Shown: positions 27,214 through 40,761, numbered from the stretch's first letter. The stretch: 64,000 bases of DNA from Vanessa cardui (GCF_905220365.1 NC_061131.1:13801318-13865317); one strand, 5' to 3'. Made by a program: numbers and translations. The notes: generated by a model not told the origin, from the sequence alone.

Positions 27214-28617
27214 TTAGTAGCTACCATGATGTCCATACTCGTGACCGTGGTTGACGAAAACTGGGACTGGCACCTTGACGGGGTAAGGCACTGGCTTTTC
27301 AACGTGAACTGGCACGTGCTTCTCAATGTGGACTGGGTACGGCCTGTCTACTGGCACTTTGACGGGGAAAGGCACAGCCTTCTCAACTGGGTATGGAATG
27401 TGCTTCTCGACGGGGTACGGGGCTGGTACGGGCACCTTTACGGGGTAAGGCACTGGCTTTTCAATGTGAACGGGTACTGGACGGTCGACGTGAACCTTGA
27501 CGGGGTAAGGTACAGCCTTTTCAACTGGGTAAGGTACAGGCTTCTCTACTGGGTAAGGCACGGGCTTGGGGATATGTACAGGGTAGGGCCTGTCGACTGG
27601 GACCTTGACGGGTACATGGACCTCCTTGATGACTGGGTAAGGTGCAGGTACGTGAACTGGGACCTTTACGGGGTAGGGGACCTTCTTTTCAACGGGGTAG
27701 GGAGCGGGTACGTGCACCTTGACGGGGACATGTACTTCCTTTTCTACGGGGTAAGGTTGGGGTACGTATACTTTAACGGGAACTGGTCTGTCGACGGGAA
27801 CATGTACGGGGTAAGGGACCTTTTTCTCAACTGGGTAAGGTTGAGGAATGTGTACTGGTACTTTGACGATCTCCTTTACTGGGTAAGGAACGTGCTTTAC
27901 AACGGGGTAGGGCTGGGGATAAGGTACCTTCACGGGTACATGAACTTGCCTTTCAACTGGGACAGGGATGTGCTTCTCTACTGGGTAGGGAACAGGTACA
28001 TTTTTGACCACAGTTATGGTTTTGTGCACCTCTTCGTGACCTCCGTAGCCGCCACCGTAACCACCTCCGTAACCACCGCCGTAGCTGCCGCCGAAACTAC
28101 CGCCGTATCCTTCATGTCCGCCGTAGCCAAGATTGAAAAGTCCACGTTTCTCGTGCTTCTTTTCGTCAGATGCCGCCTTGTTATCGGTTACTGCCACTTC
28201 CTTTTCTGCTGCCTTGGCTTCTTCCGCGTGAGCGAAAGCCACGACAGCCACCAGACTGGCGGCCACGAGCTGAAAAAAGAATTAAAATTGTTAATACATG
28301 TTGATAAAACTTCATCGACTATTCCATGGACAGAGAATATTTTAATTGGTTGTCAGTGAAAGATATGTATTAAATTGGTTCAAATCATTTTTGATTAGGT
28401 AACTGTAGCTCGAGTATAATATAAAGATAAAGGTATCGGTCAACCGGTAAAAGCCCCAAGGCTTAATGGGCGTTAGTGCCTCGAACGACACATAAAGCTA
28501 CGTAATGTCCGTGTTATGTAACGTCAAACTGGGACAGGGGATCTAATCCAGAGGTTTGCACTATCACATTACACTTGCACAAGCACAAAAAATTAAAAAA
28601 CACACCATGAGCTTCAT
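27214..28617 (-). CDS. Secreted Gly-rich, Pro/Val-rich cuticular-type protein (Vajk-like), 355 aa, two exons
   Basis: Coding exons are 28606-28617 (M-K-L-M) and 27214-28269, joined across a 336-nt GT-AG intron in phase 0; the ATG at 28617 is chosen because it completes a signal peptide whose body lies at the start of exon 2. Order of segments: signal peptide about 1-19 ending AFAHA; a Lys/Glu/Ala-rich stretch with a dibasic KR at 45-46; a GYGG-type Gly-rich block about 52-81; then about 260 residues of degenerate repeats built from PVPYPVEK, VPVKVPV and PVHVPVDRP-like units; a His/Gly tail ending HHGSY. There is no cysteine and no Rebers-Riddiford chitin-binding motif. Valine/proline-rich repeat proteins of this design are known in insect cuticle, for example Drosophila Vajk proteins encoded in the Nimrod cluster. 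A role as an extracellular cuticle or eggshell-like structural protein is inferred. It could instead be another proline-rich low-complexity cuticle family. Confidence 0.9.
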
Positions 28618-28693
28618 GATGCTTCGTTTATTTGGTTGCACTGAAGCCAGCGAAGTCCTGAATGCGAATGATGCGTGGTAGGTTCCACCACGC

Positions 28694-28702
28694 TATATAT
28701 AT
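28694..28702 (-). promoter_or_regulatory. TATA box of the Vajk-like gene
   Basis: An alternating TATATATAT tract lies about 80 bp upstream of the ATG at 28617. A TCATT initiator-like match near 28665-28673 sits roughly 30 bp downstream of it. The 150 bp further upstream are markedly richer in G+C than the surroundings and include a palindromic CAGCTG E-box at 28844-28849, as expected for a promoter-proximal region. Confidence 0.6.
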
Positions 28703-29354
28703 GCGGATTGAGCGGCCGAGCGATGAAAAAAAATGGCGCCACTCCGTAGGACTACTACACTTTCGCTTTCGAGGGGTATCGTTAAGCGTAAAGCCGAAAT
28801 GCACATCGACTCAGTACCGAGATTCGGACCGGTTCTCAGATAACAGCTGTTCCTGAAACAGTAATGCGATCAGTCGCTGTCATCGGCGGACATTTGCATA
28901 TTGCAGTATTTTATTACGATACCTTATTATTTGCAAATAAAATTGGAATACAGTAAATAAAATATTTAAGGTGATACAACGGTAAGGTTGACAAATTGAT
29001 ATTTAAATATATCGAACTTTTCGAATAAAATTTAAAATATTATAAAGTGTTTAACAATTAATAAAGTAAATAATATGGTCAATATGGTGATATCGTACTA
29101 TTATTTTTTGTTCGTTTATTTATTATTATTAATTCTCATCAAGAAATATTAAGGTAAATCCGTTATAAACATACGAAAGTAAAATTCTGCCGTTTTTCTG
29201 TTTTAAGATTACTCACATTTTTTAATCGTAATTGTTAATAAAATTAAACACAGTTTTCATTTGAATAATGTGTCTAAATTAACTCAAGCTAGAGAATAGA
29301 ACATTGTTTTTGTATTATTGTTGGGTTTCTTAAATTAAAAAAACGGAGTAGAAG

Positions 29355-29580
29355 TAATTCCAATGCGCTGTCTTAATAATGCAGGTTGGTTGATAAATAT
29401 GTGGCAGAATTTCATCCATATTATCGGATGAAATTCTGCCACATATTACCCACATTTTACCGCGACCGCTTAGTATGACATGAATTATAAGGGTTCTTGC
29501 AAAGCCGTGATGACTAGACAACTAATAATATAAGACAGGGTTTGAACCTGTGATCCTCGGTGATTCACATCGGACATTAC
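29355..29580 (-). mobile_element. Rearranged family A SINE containing an inverted duplication
   Basis: The family segment around GTGGCAGAATTTCAT occurs twice head to head (29396-29417 and 29426-29447), followed by a decayed tail and a B-box-like GGGTTTGAACCTG. The two arms are perfect reverse complements separated by 8 nt. Confidence 0.55.
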
Positions 29581-30273
29581 CATTACCTGCCATTGGAAAC
29601 TACCTTACTTTAAGGTAATTAATTATATTATCATTTATAATATTTATTGTTATTAATTAAATAAATTACATTTTCGAAATGTATTTGATTTAGAACTATT
29701 TTAAAATAACTTGAGCATTCGAATCTGAAATTAGATTATAGTTAAGAATCGTATAATTTTATTTTATATTTTTAGAGATTTTAAAACGTATAATTAATTA
29801 TATTATAGATATTCATTAAACCTATTAACAGATAATAAACGATTTAATCGATGAAAGTTATAGAGGTGTATTTTATAGAGGCATTTACATTTTCATTACA
29901 AATTTAAAGATTAAAAAATCGGTAATAATGTAAAATAATGAGTTTTATTCTTTTTTCATATGTTTGATTATTAAATATACGGAACACGTTAGTAATATAG
30001 TTTCTGAGTGAAACATAATTATATTAATGTTATAATTTGGGTAAAAGTAATAAACTGTGTGTTAATAAATTTTATGACTTCTGTCTCCAATCCGTTCACT
30101 TCGCGTCCTTTCTAAATAACACCGATTTTACAATGTGTGGGTGATCTGACTATGAATTATATATGTAGTAAATACACTTAACATACACAAAGCAGGTTAA
30201 CAATCAATATATCTTAATAATCGATGTATTTGTGACATTTTGATATTTATTTTATTAAGTACTTCTAGTTTCT

Positions 30274-30570
30274 ACTTGGTGGTAGGACTTTATGCAAACC
30301 CGACTGGGTAGGTACCACCCACTCATCAGTTATTCTTACGCCAAATAATATTACTCAGTATTGTTGTGTTCCGGTTAGAAGGGTGAGTGAGCTAGTGTAA
30401 CAACAGGCACAAGGGACATAACATTTTAGTTCCTAAGGTTGGTGGCACATTGACGATGTAAGGAATAGTTAATATTTCTTACAGCGTCATTGTCTATGGG
30501 TGATGGTGACCACTTACCATCAGGTGGTCCATATGCTCGTCCGCCAACCTATAACATACAAAAAAAAAAT
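30274..30570 (+). repeat. Dispersed SINE-like element, family B
   Basis: Full-length copy with a clear A9 tail, one of the least diverged in the window. Confidence 0.85.
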
Positions 30571-31644
30571 AGTACAAATGAAATGTATTAAAAACGTAAT
30601 TAACGTTTAGAGTAAGTTGTGTTACTTAAAAGTTTCAACATACACAACAAAAACAGACTAACGTACTTATTATAAACATTGCGTCCACTTGAATTAATTA
30701 ATGTAATAACTTGCAAACGTAACAGCCTAAGCTTCGCTTCCAGTCCTTTCGAGCTTATTCCGCAGTCTTCCACTACTGATGCAATTGTGGCAGATTTTCA
30801 TGCATGTAGAGTTGATATATAACCACAATTCTATCAAAGTCGAAAATCTTTATTCCATATGAAAGCGATTACATTTGCTTATTGATAGTCAAATATATAG
30901 TGTATATATATATAATAGTCCGAACTGTTAATTAACAGCTTGGACCTGATTAGAACTGGCGAAAGAAACTCAGCGGGATATATATTTCTTTTTTAATTTA
31001 ATTTTCTTCAAGCATAGATTTCATGTTTTTATGTACAATAATACTAAACATATTTTTGATATAACTTCTTGTATTCCAGCTATTAGTGCTTATGTGATAA
31101 AAAAAATATCAAGAAAAACGATTAATTAAAAAACCTGCTCATAAATCGATTGAAGAGGTTATGTCATAAGATATAATATATTACAGTGCACTGTCTAGTC
31201 CCACACTCTCACAATCCAATGGGAAGAGTTCAATCGCAGACTTTGCTCACTTTTCGAGAGTGTGCAAGTTCTAATTTACAAATCGAGCTGTCACTGGCAA
31301 TTAATCAGTTTTTCTTTTCTATCGGCCTGTATTATTAGTTTTATGTCTAGACCAATGAGGTTCTATTGCAATTAAACAGAAATAAACAACTTTGACCTTG
31401 ATTCGATATGACATCATTGGTCGAGTTCTGAAGTAATCTATAGTACCCATTATGGATTAGTGATGCCTATTAGCGTTTTGAATGTCAGATTTGCTCTCGG
31501 GGCTTTCGAAACAAATTTATAAATGACTTAATTATTTTTATTCATTATAATGACATATTAGTTTAGTTAGTATATATACATAGATTTAAAGTTATTTTAT
31601 CCTCAATCATTTAATCCTAATCAAATCATATCTTTCTACATTCT

Positions 31645-31760
31645 AAATACATATATCTATTAAAAAAACCGCATCAAAATCAGTTGAGTAATTTTAAAGA
31701 TATAAGGACACTTATGGACAGACAGCGGTAAGCGACTTTGTTTTATACTATGTGCTGATG
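31645..31760 (+). repeat. Dispersed repeat, family E, partial
   Basis: Right half of the family: AAAACCGCATCAAAATCAGT to GCGACTTTGTTTTATACTAT. Confidence 0.65.
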
Positions 31761-31819
31761 ATATAGTTTAACTCATACTAAGTCCACAAATTTTTATCAT
31801 TAATGTAATCTTGTATTGA

Positions 31820-31855
31820 AATAGTATATGTCAATGATTTTTGACATATACTATT
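31820..31855. repeat. Perfect 15-bp inverted repeat, 6-nt loop
   Basis: AATAGTATATGTCAA at 31820-31834 and its exact reverse complement at 31841-31855. Confidence 0.75.
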
Positions 31856-32604
31856 ATGAGATTTATTAGTAGGCCATGTTATAAATAACTGTTGAACTTA
31901 TTATAGAAACGAATACCGTGTCCAAGTAAAGATGTATTGACTTTGCAAGGTCGAAATCTAAGTATTATAAGTTCTCCATTATTCCTTGTATATATAATAT
32001 ATAGTGTGTTTATAAATAATAGTGTGGTAGAATTTCCTTATTAACTGTTTTTCTGAACGACTTTTTATGCAAATTCTACACGAATGCTAAGATTTGGTAC
32101 ATATGGTTTGGTTTTGGTATTTTATGAAGAAGTAGCCGTGTTTTTTAACGAAAGGATATTTAGGTATTTATTTCGTAAAAGGGTTAAATTTGTATGCGTA
32201 CGAAGTCAGGGCGTGCAGATAGTATAGTATATATCTTAATATAGTGTTACATGGTGAAATTACTCAATCATTATTATAGATACGTATCATTAAGAAATCT
32301 TAAACCTTGAGTGAAGAAGATCATTTGCACAATAAATAAGTTATTTTATTATTATTATTAAATTAATAATTTATTCTAAATTAGTAATATATTATAATAT
32401 TATATATATTACATTATCTATTAATTGGAATAAATAAAAAATATCTAATTTTATTTTGATATGATTGTAAATTATCCTCAATTAAATTTATAATATAATA
32501 ATGTCGATGATGTAATATGTCGTGTTTTTACTTAGTTTGTCGTCAAACGTTGTATAGGGCGAGGTATGGCAAGGTAGGAGCCTTTTAGCGGACTATAAGA
32601 AATA

Positions 32605-32735
32605 TTAACCATATCTTACATCGCCAATACGCCGCTAATATTGAGAATAAATACTTTATAATGCTGTTGTTTTTGGTAGAATATCTGATGAGTGGGTGTT
32701 GCGTACCCAGACATTCTTGCACCAAGCTTTTATTA
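32605..32735 (-). repeat. Family B element, internally deleted
   Basis: AAATATTAACCATATCTTACATCG is followed closely by GGTAGAATATCTGATGAGTGGGTG and the terminal CTTGCACCAAGC. Confidence 0.55.
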
Positions 32736-35064
32736 TATTATTTAATGAACAAATATTAACATGAAATCAATAGTCTATCAAGGAAGTGATAGTGCTTATA
32801 TGTCAACGTTTAACAATAGTTGCTTGTTAATAACAATAAATGATGCACATCTTCAATCTATCAATCCGAATGCCATTCATTTGACGGATACCTCTTAAAA
32901 CTTCTTCTGAATGGCACAATTTCCACAAGTTCGTATTTTAAAAAAACTAATTGAGAACGTTTTTTTAAAAAACTAATTGGATGTACGCAAAATTAAAGAC
33001 TTTCGGTTAATAATACATTGATAACTTTTATATAAAGTTGTTTATAAAAAAATACGTTTACTTTATTCATATATAATACAAATTAATTTTTTGAAAAACG
33101 CTTCATTATTAATTGTTATTATTAAATATAATTAAAGTATTATACTAAGAAAAAAATATATTAAAAAAAACTACTAAATTTAAATTAATAAAAAAACAAA
33201 AATAAAAAATTATTCAATATTAAAAAAATGCGTGAGTACATAAATACAGAGAGTATTCCTGGAGATCGGGATGAAGTATTTATTAAAATAAACTCAAATG
33301 TCGAGATTGTACAGACTTAATCTACTATGAAAATATATGTGTATAATACATTAATAAATTGTAAATATAGCAAAACTCAACTCAGAGAATTAAGGAAGTA
33401 TAGTATAGATTGGAATAGGTTTTTCTGATTTCGTAGTACTTAGTTTATATTTATTTGGAAATAGTAAAATAAAAATGAATAAAAACGATTTATAAAAACG
33501 TTAATCAGTGTTTTTGTTCAAATAATTTACGATTTTTTTAAAAGAAAATTAAATGTCATGCGGTCAAGTGAAATCTTGAATATACAATAGCAATATATAA
33601 TATCAATAAAGAGAACTGATTTCGTTAGAATATGTATTATACGTTAGTTAAAATTTACTTTTTATTGAACAAAAATTAACGAAGACACATGCAACTCTAG
33701 ACTAAATATTGCAAATAATCGATTTTGTTTACACCTCTCGTTATATGAAGGTCAACGTGCAAATGTGATTGAAATCAAATGATCTTTCTATTTTAAGTAT
33801 AGTACGACACAACTTAGATGTAGCATCGACAAAATTCGTAAAACTTATCATATCCGAATTAAGTACGGTATCCCAAATTATTTCTTATGTGAATATGACC
33901 TTTACGCAAACGTAATAACTTGTATTATCATGTATTTGTCAATTAGACACGTCGATTTACATGTAAGTACTTGTAATCAGTCTATAGCGACGAATAGCAT
34001 CAATGGCGCGATAGGGAGTTATTTCTATTGGTTGTATAAATCGGGAGGAAACGGTTTTATTGAATTTGTCGATGCGACATCTAAGTTGAGTCCTACTATA
34101 AATAAGTAAACAAAACATCGTGACATTTCGTATCTCTTTTCAATTTTTTATAAATTATATTTATTTAATGGATATAAAGTCGTAAGTGCCAATTTATTAC
34201 GGTACAATTCACACCAGCCTTAGATCTTATGATATTGAATTTAAATTTATTGTGTAATTGAATGAAATTTAAATTAATAGAATACAAAAAACAAAACCTC
34301 TCCTTATTGGGTAACGAAGATCAGAATTAGTTTTTGTTTATAATACTAATCATAATTTAAATTTAATTGAGAAATGTCACCTGCACTGCGTTATTTCATT
34401 TGATGTATTATGTAATCTCATTGCTAAATAGTTTTATTTATTTGCGGTTCGTATTTATTTGTAGAGAATATTTCACACATTACTTATTAAATACTCCAGG
34501 ATTTACACATAAAATAATATACGGTTAGGACCAAATCTTTTGCTTAAAAGGCGATGCCTCGCTGTCCCATAGTTGTATAATATTGCTTAGCTAGCTTAAC
34601 ATTTTTGATTGAATATAAAGTGTAAGGATGAGGCGGACATATAGGTAGGTAATATAGGTTTCGTATAAAAACACCTTATAAACTAGGATAAAAAAAAAAC
34701 AAAAACTAGTTTCTCGCATTAAATATCACTGATAAACAGCCATACTTAAATAATGCTGCTTATTTATATGCAATATTAAAAAAAAAACGTGGATTTAGAC
34801 ATAATTTGTATATAAAATGAATATTAAAACAAAATGCCGCACGGGATCAATTGATCCGCCTGACCTTTAGACAGACAGCTCAAATAGTGAATCTTGCAAG
34901 ACACTATTTCTTGTTATAACATATTTCCAATATCATTGTTTTTTAGGTTAATTCAGTATTTTATTTATAATTAATAAGCTGTGCGAACTTGTACGCGTTT
35001 GTTATCTAGCAGTGAAAGTCACGTCAAAATCGGTCTAGCCGTATCAGAGACTAGCCAGAGCAAA

Positions 35065-35087
35065 CAGACAGACAGACAGACAGACAA
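35065..35087. repeat. (CAGA)n microsatellite
   Basis: Five to six CAGA units. It sits at the end of a diverged interspersed repeat (about 34980-35110) whose AGACTAGCCAGAGCAAACAG lead-in looks like the normal context of such runs. Confidence 0.75.
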
Positions 35088-35349
35088 AATTGTAACAAAT
35101 GTTATTTTAATATATGAACCGTGAATACAAATGCATTGGCTATTTTAATATTACAAACAGACACTCCAATTTTATTATACGTATAGATATGATTTATGTG
35201 TCAAATTCAGATTCGACAAGTGAATAAATATTGCGTTCCTTGATCTTTTATTTTATTACAGACCGCTGTGAAAGCTTAACATTTAAACTGCTATATATAA
35301 TAACTGAATTTCGGGATGTTTCTTTTCACTAGTATAGTGATTACATTAC

Positions 35350-35632
35350 ATTACATTAAATACTAGCGACACGCCCTGATTTCGCACGGGTGTTATACTG
35401 ATACTAATACAGAATATTTACGACATCACATTACAAACTTCTAAAATTATCAGTGTCTTTTTACTATATTGTTCATGTGTTATATCCAAAAAAACTTCCT
35501 TTCGAATCACTCTATCCATTTAAAAAAACCGCATCAAAATCCGTTGCGTAGTTTTAAAGATTTAAGCATACAAAGGGACAAAGGGGAAGAAAGCGACTTT
35601 GTTTTATACTATGTAGTGATTATATTTGATAT
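35350..35632 (+). repeat. Dispersed repeat, family E
   Basis: From TACTAGCGACACGCCCTGAT to TTTGTTTTATACTATGTAGT; contains AAAACCGCATCAAAATCCGT. The last part is duplicated once at about 35635-35680 (a second TACTATGTAGTGATTAT). Confidence 0.7.
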
Positions 35633-36168
35633 GAAATATCTATAGGTACTATGTAGTGATTATCCTTGGTATGAAATATCCTTAAAAATAACGTCCAAAA
35701 GCAGAAAAAGCCCGAAATCGATCCCAAAATTAATAAAGCCAGCTTTGCACGCTTTTAACATACATGATATCTTGTACTATGAACTGTTTGCAATCAAATT
35801 TATTAATAAAACTAGGTGATATTATAAATAAGTATATAACGATAAATTAGTCTGAATCTAGTTTCCAATGTAGAAACAACGGCCGCTATTTATTTGTTAC
35901 TCGTAACAGTTACAGCACCGACTCATCAGTACGTTTAATAACCAAAACTGTACAAGATATTACGTTTTTATTGGTGTAAGCATATTTAATAAAAAAAAAT
36001 GTAGATATTTAGCTTTTATGCAACGAAAATTGGAACGCAGGTATAAATATGTTGGGTATCATGTATTTTCGAACTTCAAAAAAAACAAACATTTTTTATT
36101 CAATTTTTAATTTAATTCAATTTAAAAATACTAGAAGAAAAAATACAACGTGAAATGAAATATAATTT

Positions 36169-36405
36169 TGACGACCTCCGTGGTCGAGTGGTGTGTACAA
36201 CGATTTTCATGGGTACAACACTCCAAGGTCCCGGGTTCGATTCCCGGCCGAGCCAATGTAGATTATCATTAGTTTTCTATGTTGTCTTGGGTCTGAGTGT
36301 TTGTGGTACCGTCGTTACTTTTGATTTTCCATAATACAAGTGCTTTAGCTACTTATATTGGGATCAGAGTAATGTATGTGATGTCGTCTCATATTTATTT
36401 ATTAA
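36169..36405 (+). mobile_element. tRNA-derived SINE (family F)
   Basis: The head carries TGGTCGAGTGG (A box) and GGGTTCGATTCCCGG (B box), followed by a non-tRNA body (TGTTGTCTTGGGTCTGAGTG) and an AT-rich tail. The tRNA part cannot fold as a whole cloverleaf with a 3' acceptor end, so this is a SINE and not a tRNA gene. Confidence 0.75.
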
Positions 36406-36969
36406 ATATTTTAAATATCTGTTAATAAGTAAAAGTGACCAGATCGAATATCTTGAAAAGCTGACATTAGCTATTACTGAATCTCATATTATATAAAGCA
36501 ATTAACTGTTAGCAATTTATGAGAGTACGTGGGGATTTTAATCACAAATACGTCGATACGAAAATAAACGAGTCATTTAGTTGAATTGAAATTAGAATCG
36601 AAAACGGATAATAGTTTCAAGCAACTTGGTTGTGTATCGTGCAAGCCCGGCAGTAGGTACCTATATGCTTATTTATGTCACATCCTTCTGCCAAACAACA
36701 ATACTTAATATTAGTTAGTAAACATAAGAATGTGAGACCAAATGTATATATATATTTATATTGTATGACAAAAAAAAACAATATACAAATATATGTATAT
36801 GTAGAAGATCGAAGATCTGCTGACGTTCAGAATGTAGAGTATAGAGAAAAGCATAGGCAACTCTGGAATAAACATAACAAATAATAACAATGTACTTTAG
36901 AATGTTACGTACTTTGTATAAGTTTGTTAGGAATAACCATTCCTTAATAGTTAGTATTAGTTTAGTAAC

Positions 36970-37265
36970 GAACCGAGATGGCCCAGTGGTTAGAACGTGC
37001 GCATCTTAACCGATGATTTCAGGTTCAAACCCAGGCAAGCACCACTATATTCATGTGCTTAATTTGTATTTATAATTCATCTCGTGCTCGACGGTGAAGG
37101 AAAACAATCGTGAGGAAACCTGCATGTGTCTAATTTCATAGAAATTCTGCCACATGTGCATTCCTCAAACCCGCATTGGAACAGCGTGGTGGAATATGTT
37201 CCAAACCCTCTCCTTCAAGGGAGAGGAGGCCTTATCCCAACAGTGGGTAATTTACAGGCTGTTAC
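36970..37265 (+). mobile_element. tRNA-derived SINE (family A)
   Basis: Plus-oriented copy: head GAGATGGCCCAGTGGTTAGA, B box GGTTCAAACCC, body to ACAGGCTGTTACA. Confidence 0.85.
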
Positions 37266-38999
37266 AATGTTTAGTTATAGCGACCACATGGCCAATTTTC
37301 CAGTTGGATTAACTATAAAAAAACAATAAAGATAATTAGAAATAAACTAGCATGCTTGTAAATTAAGGAGGTCATATGTGGTAGTTACAGTTCGTCTGAC
37401 TTAGGTTCATTAGTCTAGTTTAACAAATATTATAATAAATGATACGTATTAACATCTATTAATTACAATTAACATCACGCACGCTAATATCCGTCCGCGT
37501 AATTAACTCAACGCAAATACGCAATATAGGATACAGTATGTACATTATCCGCTGTGGTTGTACTCACCTGACACGTTTCTAACTTTGTCATCATACTTTG
37601 CTATAAGTATTGTCTACATTATATTATAGTTGGTCTACATTAATCTTTGATTGTCATTCCACCTGAACTATGGAACGGATCTGAATGCTATATGACACAG
37701 TGTCAGATTATTGTCCAGAATAAGTTTTATATACATCTGCAAATATGTCATTCATTTGTGAAAATTACCCAAAATAAACACCAGTTACCGGTGTGTGATG
37801 TCCGTTAATACAAATGTCTTACGTAGATCCTTATTCTGGTCCCTGTATTAATGCCATGAGAAAGAAGAATAGCTGGTAAATATATTAAAAGAATCCTAGC
37901 AATGTTGTTCTGTTCGAGCATAAATCGTTGCCACTAAAAACATGTTTTTATTTCGCCGTTGACTCTTTCCGCCCACACAATGCTAGCGAGGTTCCATAAG
38001 AAGAACCTCATTTCTCTGTAAAGCGGCAATATACATCCATATCTGTATAGCTATACGATATATTATTCGAATATGACAACATTTTGACAAAATCTTGGGG
38101 CTCCAGGAGCATGGAATATATATTCATGATAATATGGTAAGTTTGATGTTGCAAAAAATAAGCGAGCTGAATTCGTAAGTATTGAGTAATACATATAAGA
38201 TACATCAAACCTATCAAGGAGAACGGAAGTATTAAGTATTTTTATTACAGCATTGTATATTATTTCAGGATATCAATAGTTATGCAATATTATACTTACG
38301 ACCTCATTTGATATAATTAAAAAGTAAAAAGAACTCCGGAGTTTAACGTTACGTAAATGTAACGGATAAAAGATAAAATGCTGTATCTCTATATTTTTAT
38401 TAAGTTCAATATTAGTTTAGGATTTTGGGGAAAATATTTTTGGTTCTCTTACGTGGTTTACTGTAGAGGGAGGGAACTGGCAAATCGCAATGCAAAGAAA
38501 AAACTTTGTCCCTTCCAAGCGATGTTTCTTTCTCATCTTTTGTCTCATTTTATTGTATACGATTTCATATAATATTATTTAAAATATTTTTAGTGTTACA
38601 ATTCATGCGGGGATTGTAATAACAATTTTGTCATTTAATTTTATCAGTTTTTTTTATTCAATGGTGTCTATTATTTAACAAATAATAAATATCGAAAGGC
38701 AATTTCACTCCAACCGGGAGTCCCACGATACTTTCCTTCTTTATTTAAATAATTTTGATAAATATTATGATGCAGGCTTTGGAAAAGGACTAAATCGTGC
38801 GCCGTGATAGAAAACGGCATGACGCCCTTATTGTTTTTTCGCTGCCGTTTTCTTCTCCCTTGTGTATAAATGCGTATACATTATATAATTAAACACTACA
38901 TAATATTATAAAATTAATAAGAAGTTTAAGTAATGAAAATGTATGTCTCATAACTTTTATTATAGATTATTTCAAAGGTCATGAATTCTTAACTTAAAG

Positions 39000-39245
39000 T
39001 ATTCCACCGTAGTATACTACCGGTACTTCTCTCCCTGAGAAGAATTTTTTTTTCGAGGCTTATTCCATTACGCTGCATCTATGCGCTACAGAATTAAATT
39101 GTAATAAAAAAACATGTAGGCTTTCACACGATGAATTCTTTCAACGAACACGCTGCATTGTAAACACAAATTAAGTTCATGGAAATTCAGTGATGCCTGC
39201 CCGGGTTTGAATCCGTAATTAATTTGAATGTTTCAAATCAGCCGC
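39000..39245 (-). mobile_element. tRNA-derived SINE (family A), decayed
   Basis: Retains blocks such as CTCTCCCTGAGAAG, AAACACAAATTAAG and CCCGGGTTTGAATCC in the right order. Confidence 0.55.
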
Positions 39246-40565
39246 GAGGTATTTCTTTTCGTTTAATAGTCGAACAAAGAAAAAAACACGTTGAGATTTA
39301 AGAAATGCTTCGAGTTACATTGTTAGAGCCAAGTACTCGTGTTACTCCGAGCAACAATACCGACAACGTTTCAGAACAAAGGAAACCTTGAGCGACAATC
39401 GCAGAAATCAAGACATCATAGATGTTTACGAAATCGCGGCAATCTAATAAACGAGTACTCGTAATTTAATGTAACAATAATAGACTGATGACTATATTGA
39501 AAAAATAATTAACATAATTTCTATAGCAGTACGAATTATTAGTAAAACCTCTTTGAATGTTTTGAGATGAAAATTTTATGATCGATTTTCAGTGCACTGT
39601 TTTCAACATCATGTATAACGCATGTGTGTATCATGCATCAATTTTCAGAGATACATTGTAAAAATGTGAAAGGAAAAAGATTTATTACACCGAGATTTCG
39701 ATTTGACGAAGTAAATCCTCCTTGAAGTATTTTTTCTATAATAATCCCAGAACATTGACCAATAGCAAAACTTTTAAAAATAAAGAAAAAACAAATAGGT
39801 AAGGCATATTATATTGCGCGGAATTATATTAGTTACACAAGAACATATATATAATTGTATATCATTATTACATATACATATGTACATATGACATGAAAAA
39901 GTATGGACTGAGTTTCTTGTCGATTCTTCTCGGTTCGGAATCGGTTGAAGCTTGATGTTAGAATTTATCTTGAAAATTAACGATTTAAAAGTGTTTTTAA
40001 TAGTCTAATAGAATAAATAAATAATATAATTTGTTACTTTTTTATTATTTATCTGTTATATTACGATGATTTATAATCATATAAAGTACGTCAATAGTAA
40101 AAGTATTAAAAACGTTTCTCAATCGTTCTGAGCTCACAAATTCGCTTATTGTTAGACAGTTATTAAATTAAATATAAATTTTTCCGCAAATCATTTCAGA
40201 ACTGAATTTCGAAATGCGAGAACATTCGTGTATTCGCTCAAATTAAATTAATTTACATTTTTTAATTACATCAACTTCAAAAGATGATTTTATTGTAATT
40301 ACGATACCGTGTTCACTGAATCGCCAGCCGTAATAGCCGCTTCGCTTTATTGTAACATAAGATTACATACACAATAAACACGTTCTACATTTTTATATTA
40401 TATTTTAATAATTCCCTTTCGATTTCTGAAACGCTCAAAATCAGATTACCTAATTTGACTTCGTTCTGAACGCTCATTGATCATTTTTACTTCATCGACT
40501 CTCATCGACCAATCACCGTTTCATAATCTGAACGTCAACATACAACAAGTTATATACGTGATGTA

Positions 40566-40761
40566 CAGTCGGGGTAAGAAAAGGTTCGTCACCTTAAAAT
40601 CTATTTTCGTGTGCTCAGTATGAGCGATAATCTGCTTTACCGATCGAGAATGATATATTGTGTCGCAATGATTCAATGTTTAGATTCAAAAGGCACTAAG
40701 AGTTTAAGACTCGATAAAGGAATGAATTTGAAAACTGACAAAGGTTTTCTTACTCTGACTG
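40566..40761 (+). mobile_element. Tc1/mariner-type MITE
   Basis: About 196 bp with terminal inverted repeats starting CAGTCGGGGTAAGAAAAGGT at the left and the near reverse complement ending CTTACTCTGACTG at the right, flanked by TA on both sides (40564-40565 and 40762-40763). Inside it is a short ORF that is not a gene. A second copy is at 60355. Confidence 0.75.

Larger units (their letters stand above)
28860..36168. other. Repeat-bearing intergenic region
   Basis: Between the listed repeats no exon was recognised. 32,340-34,000 is extremely AT-rich. A TATAAATA at 34097-34104, followed 64 bp later by ATG and a GTAAGT donor, is the only promoter-like grouping. Confidence 0.45.

Noticed and set aside
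27226..28359. 377-codon plus-strand ORF opposite the Vajk-like gene
   Set aside because: It is the complement of a repetitive Pro/Val coding sequence, where such antisense frames stay open by codon pattern. It has no domain, and the minus frame has signal peptide and splice sites.
34097..34185. TATAAATA followed by ATG and a GTAAGT donor, like a short first exon
   Set aside because: The would-be exon encodes only about five codons with no signal peptide, and no second exon was recognised.
36171..36258. tRNA-like sequence with good A and B boxes
   Set aside because: No full cloverleaf with a matching acceptor stem; it continues into a SINE body repeated at 10355.
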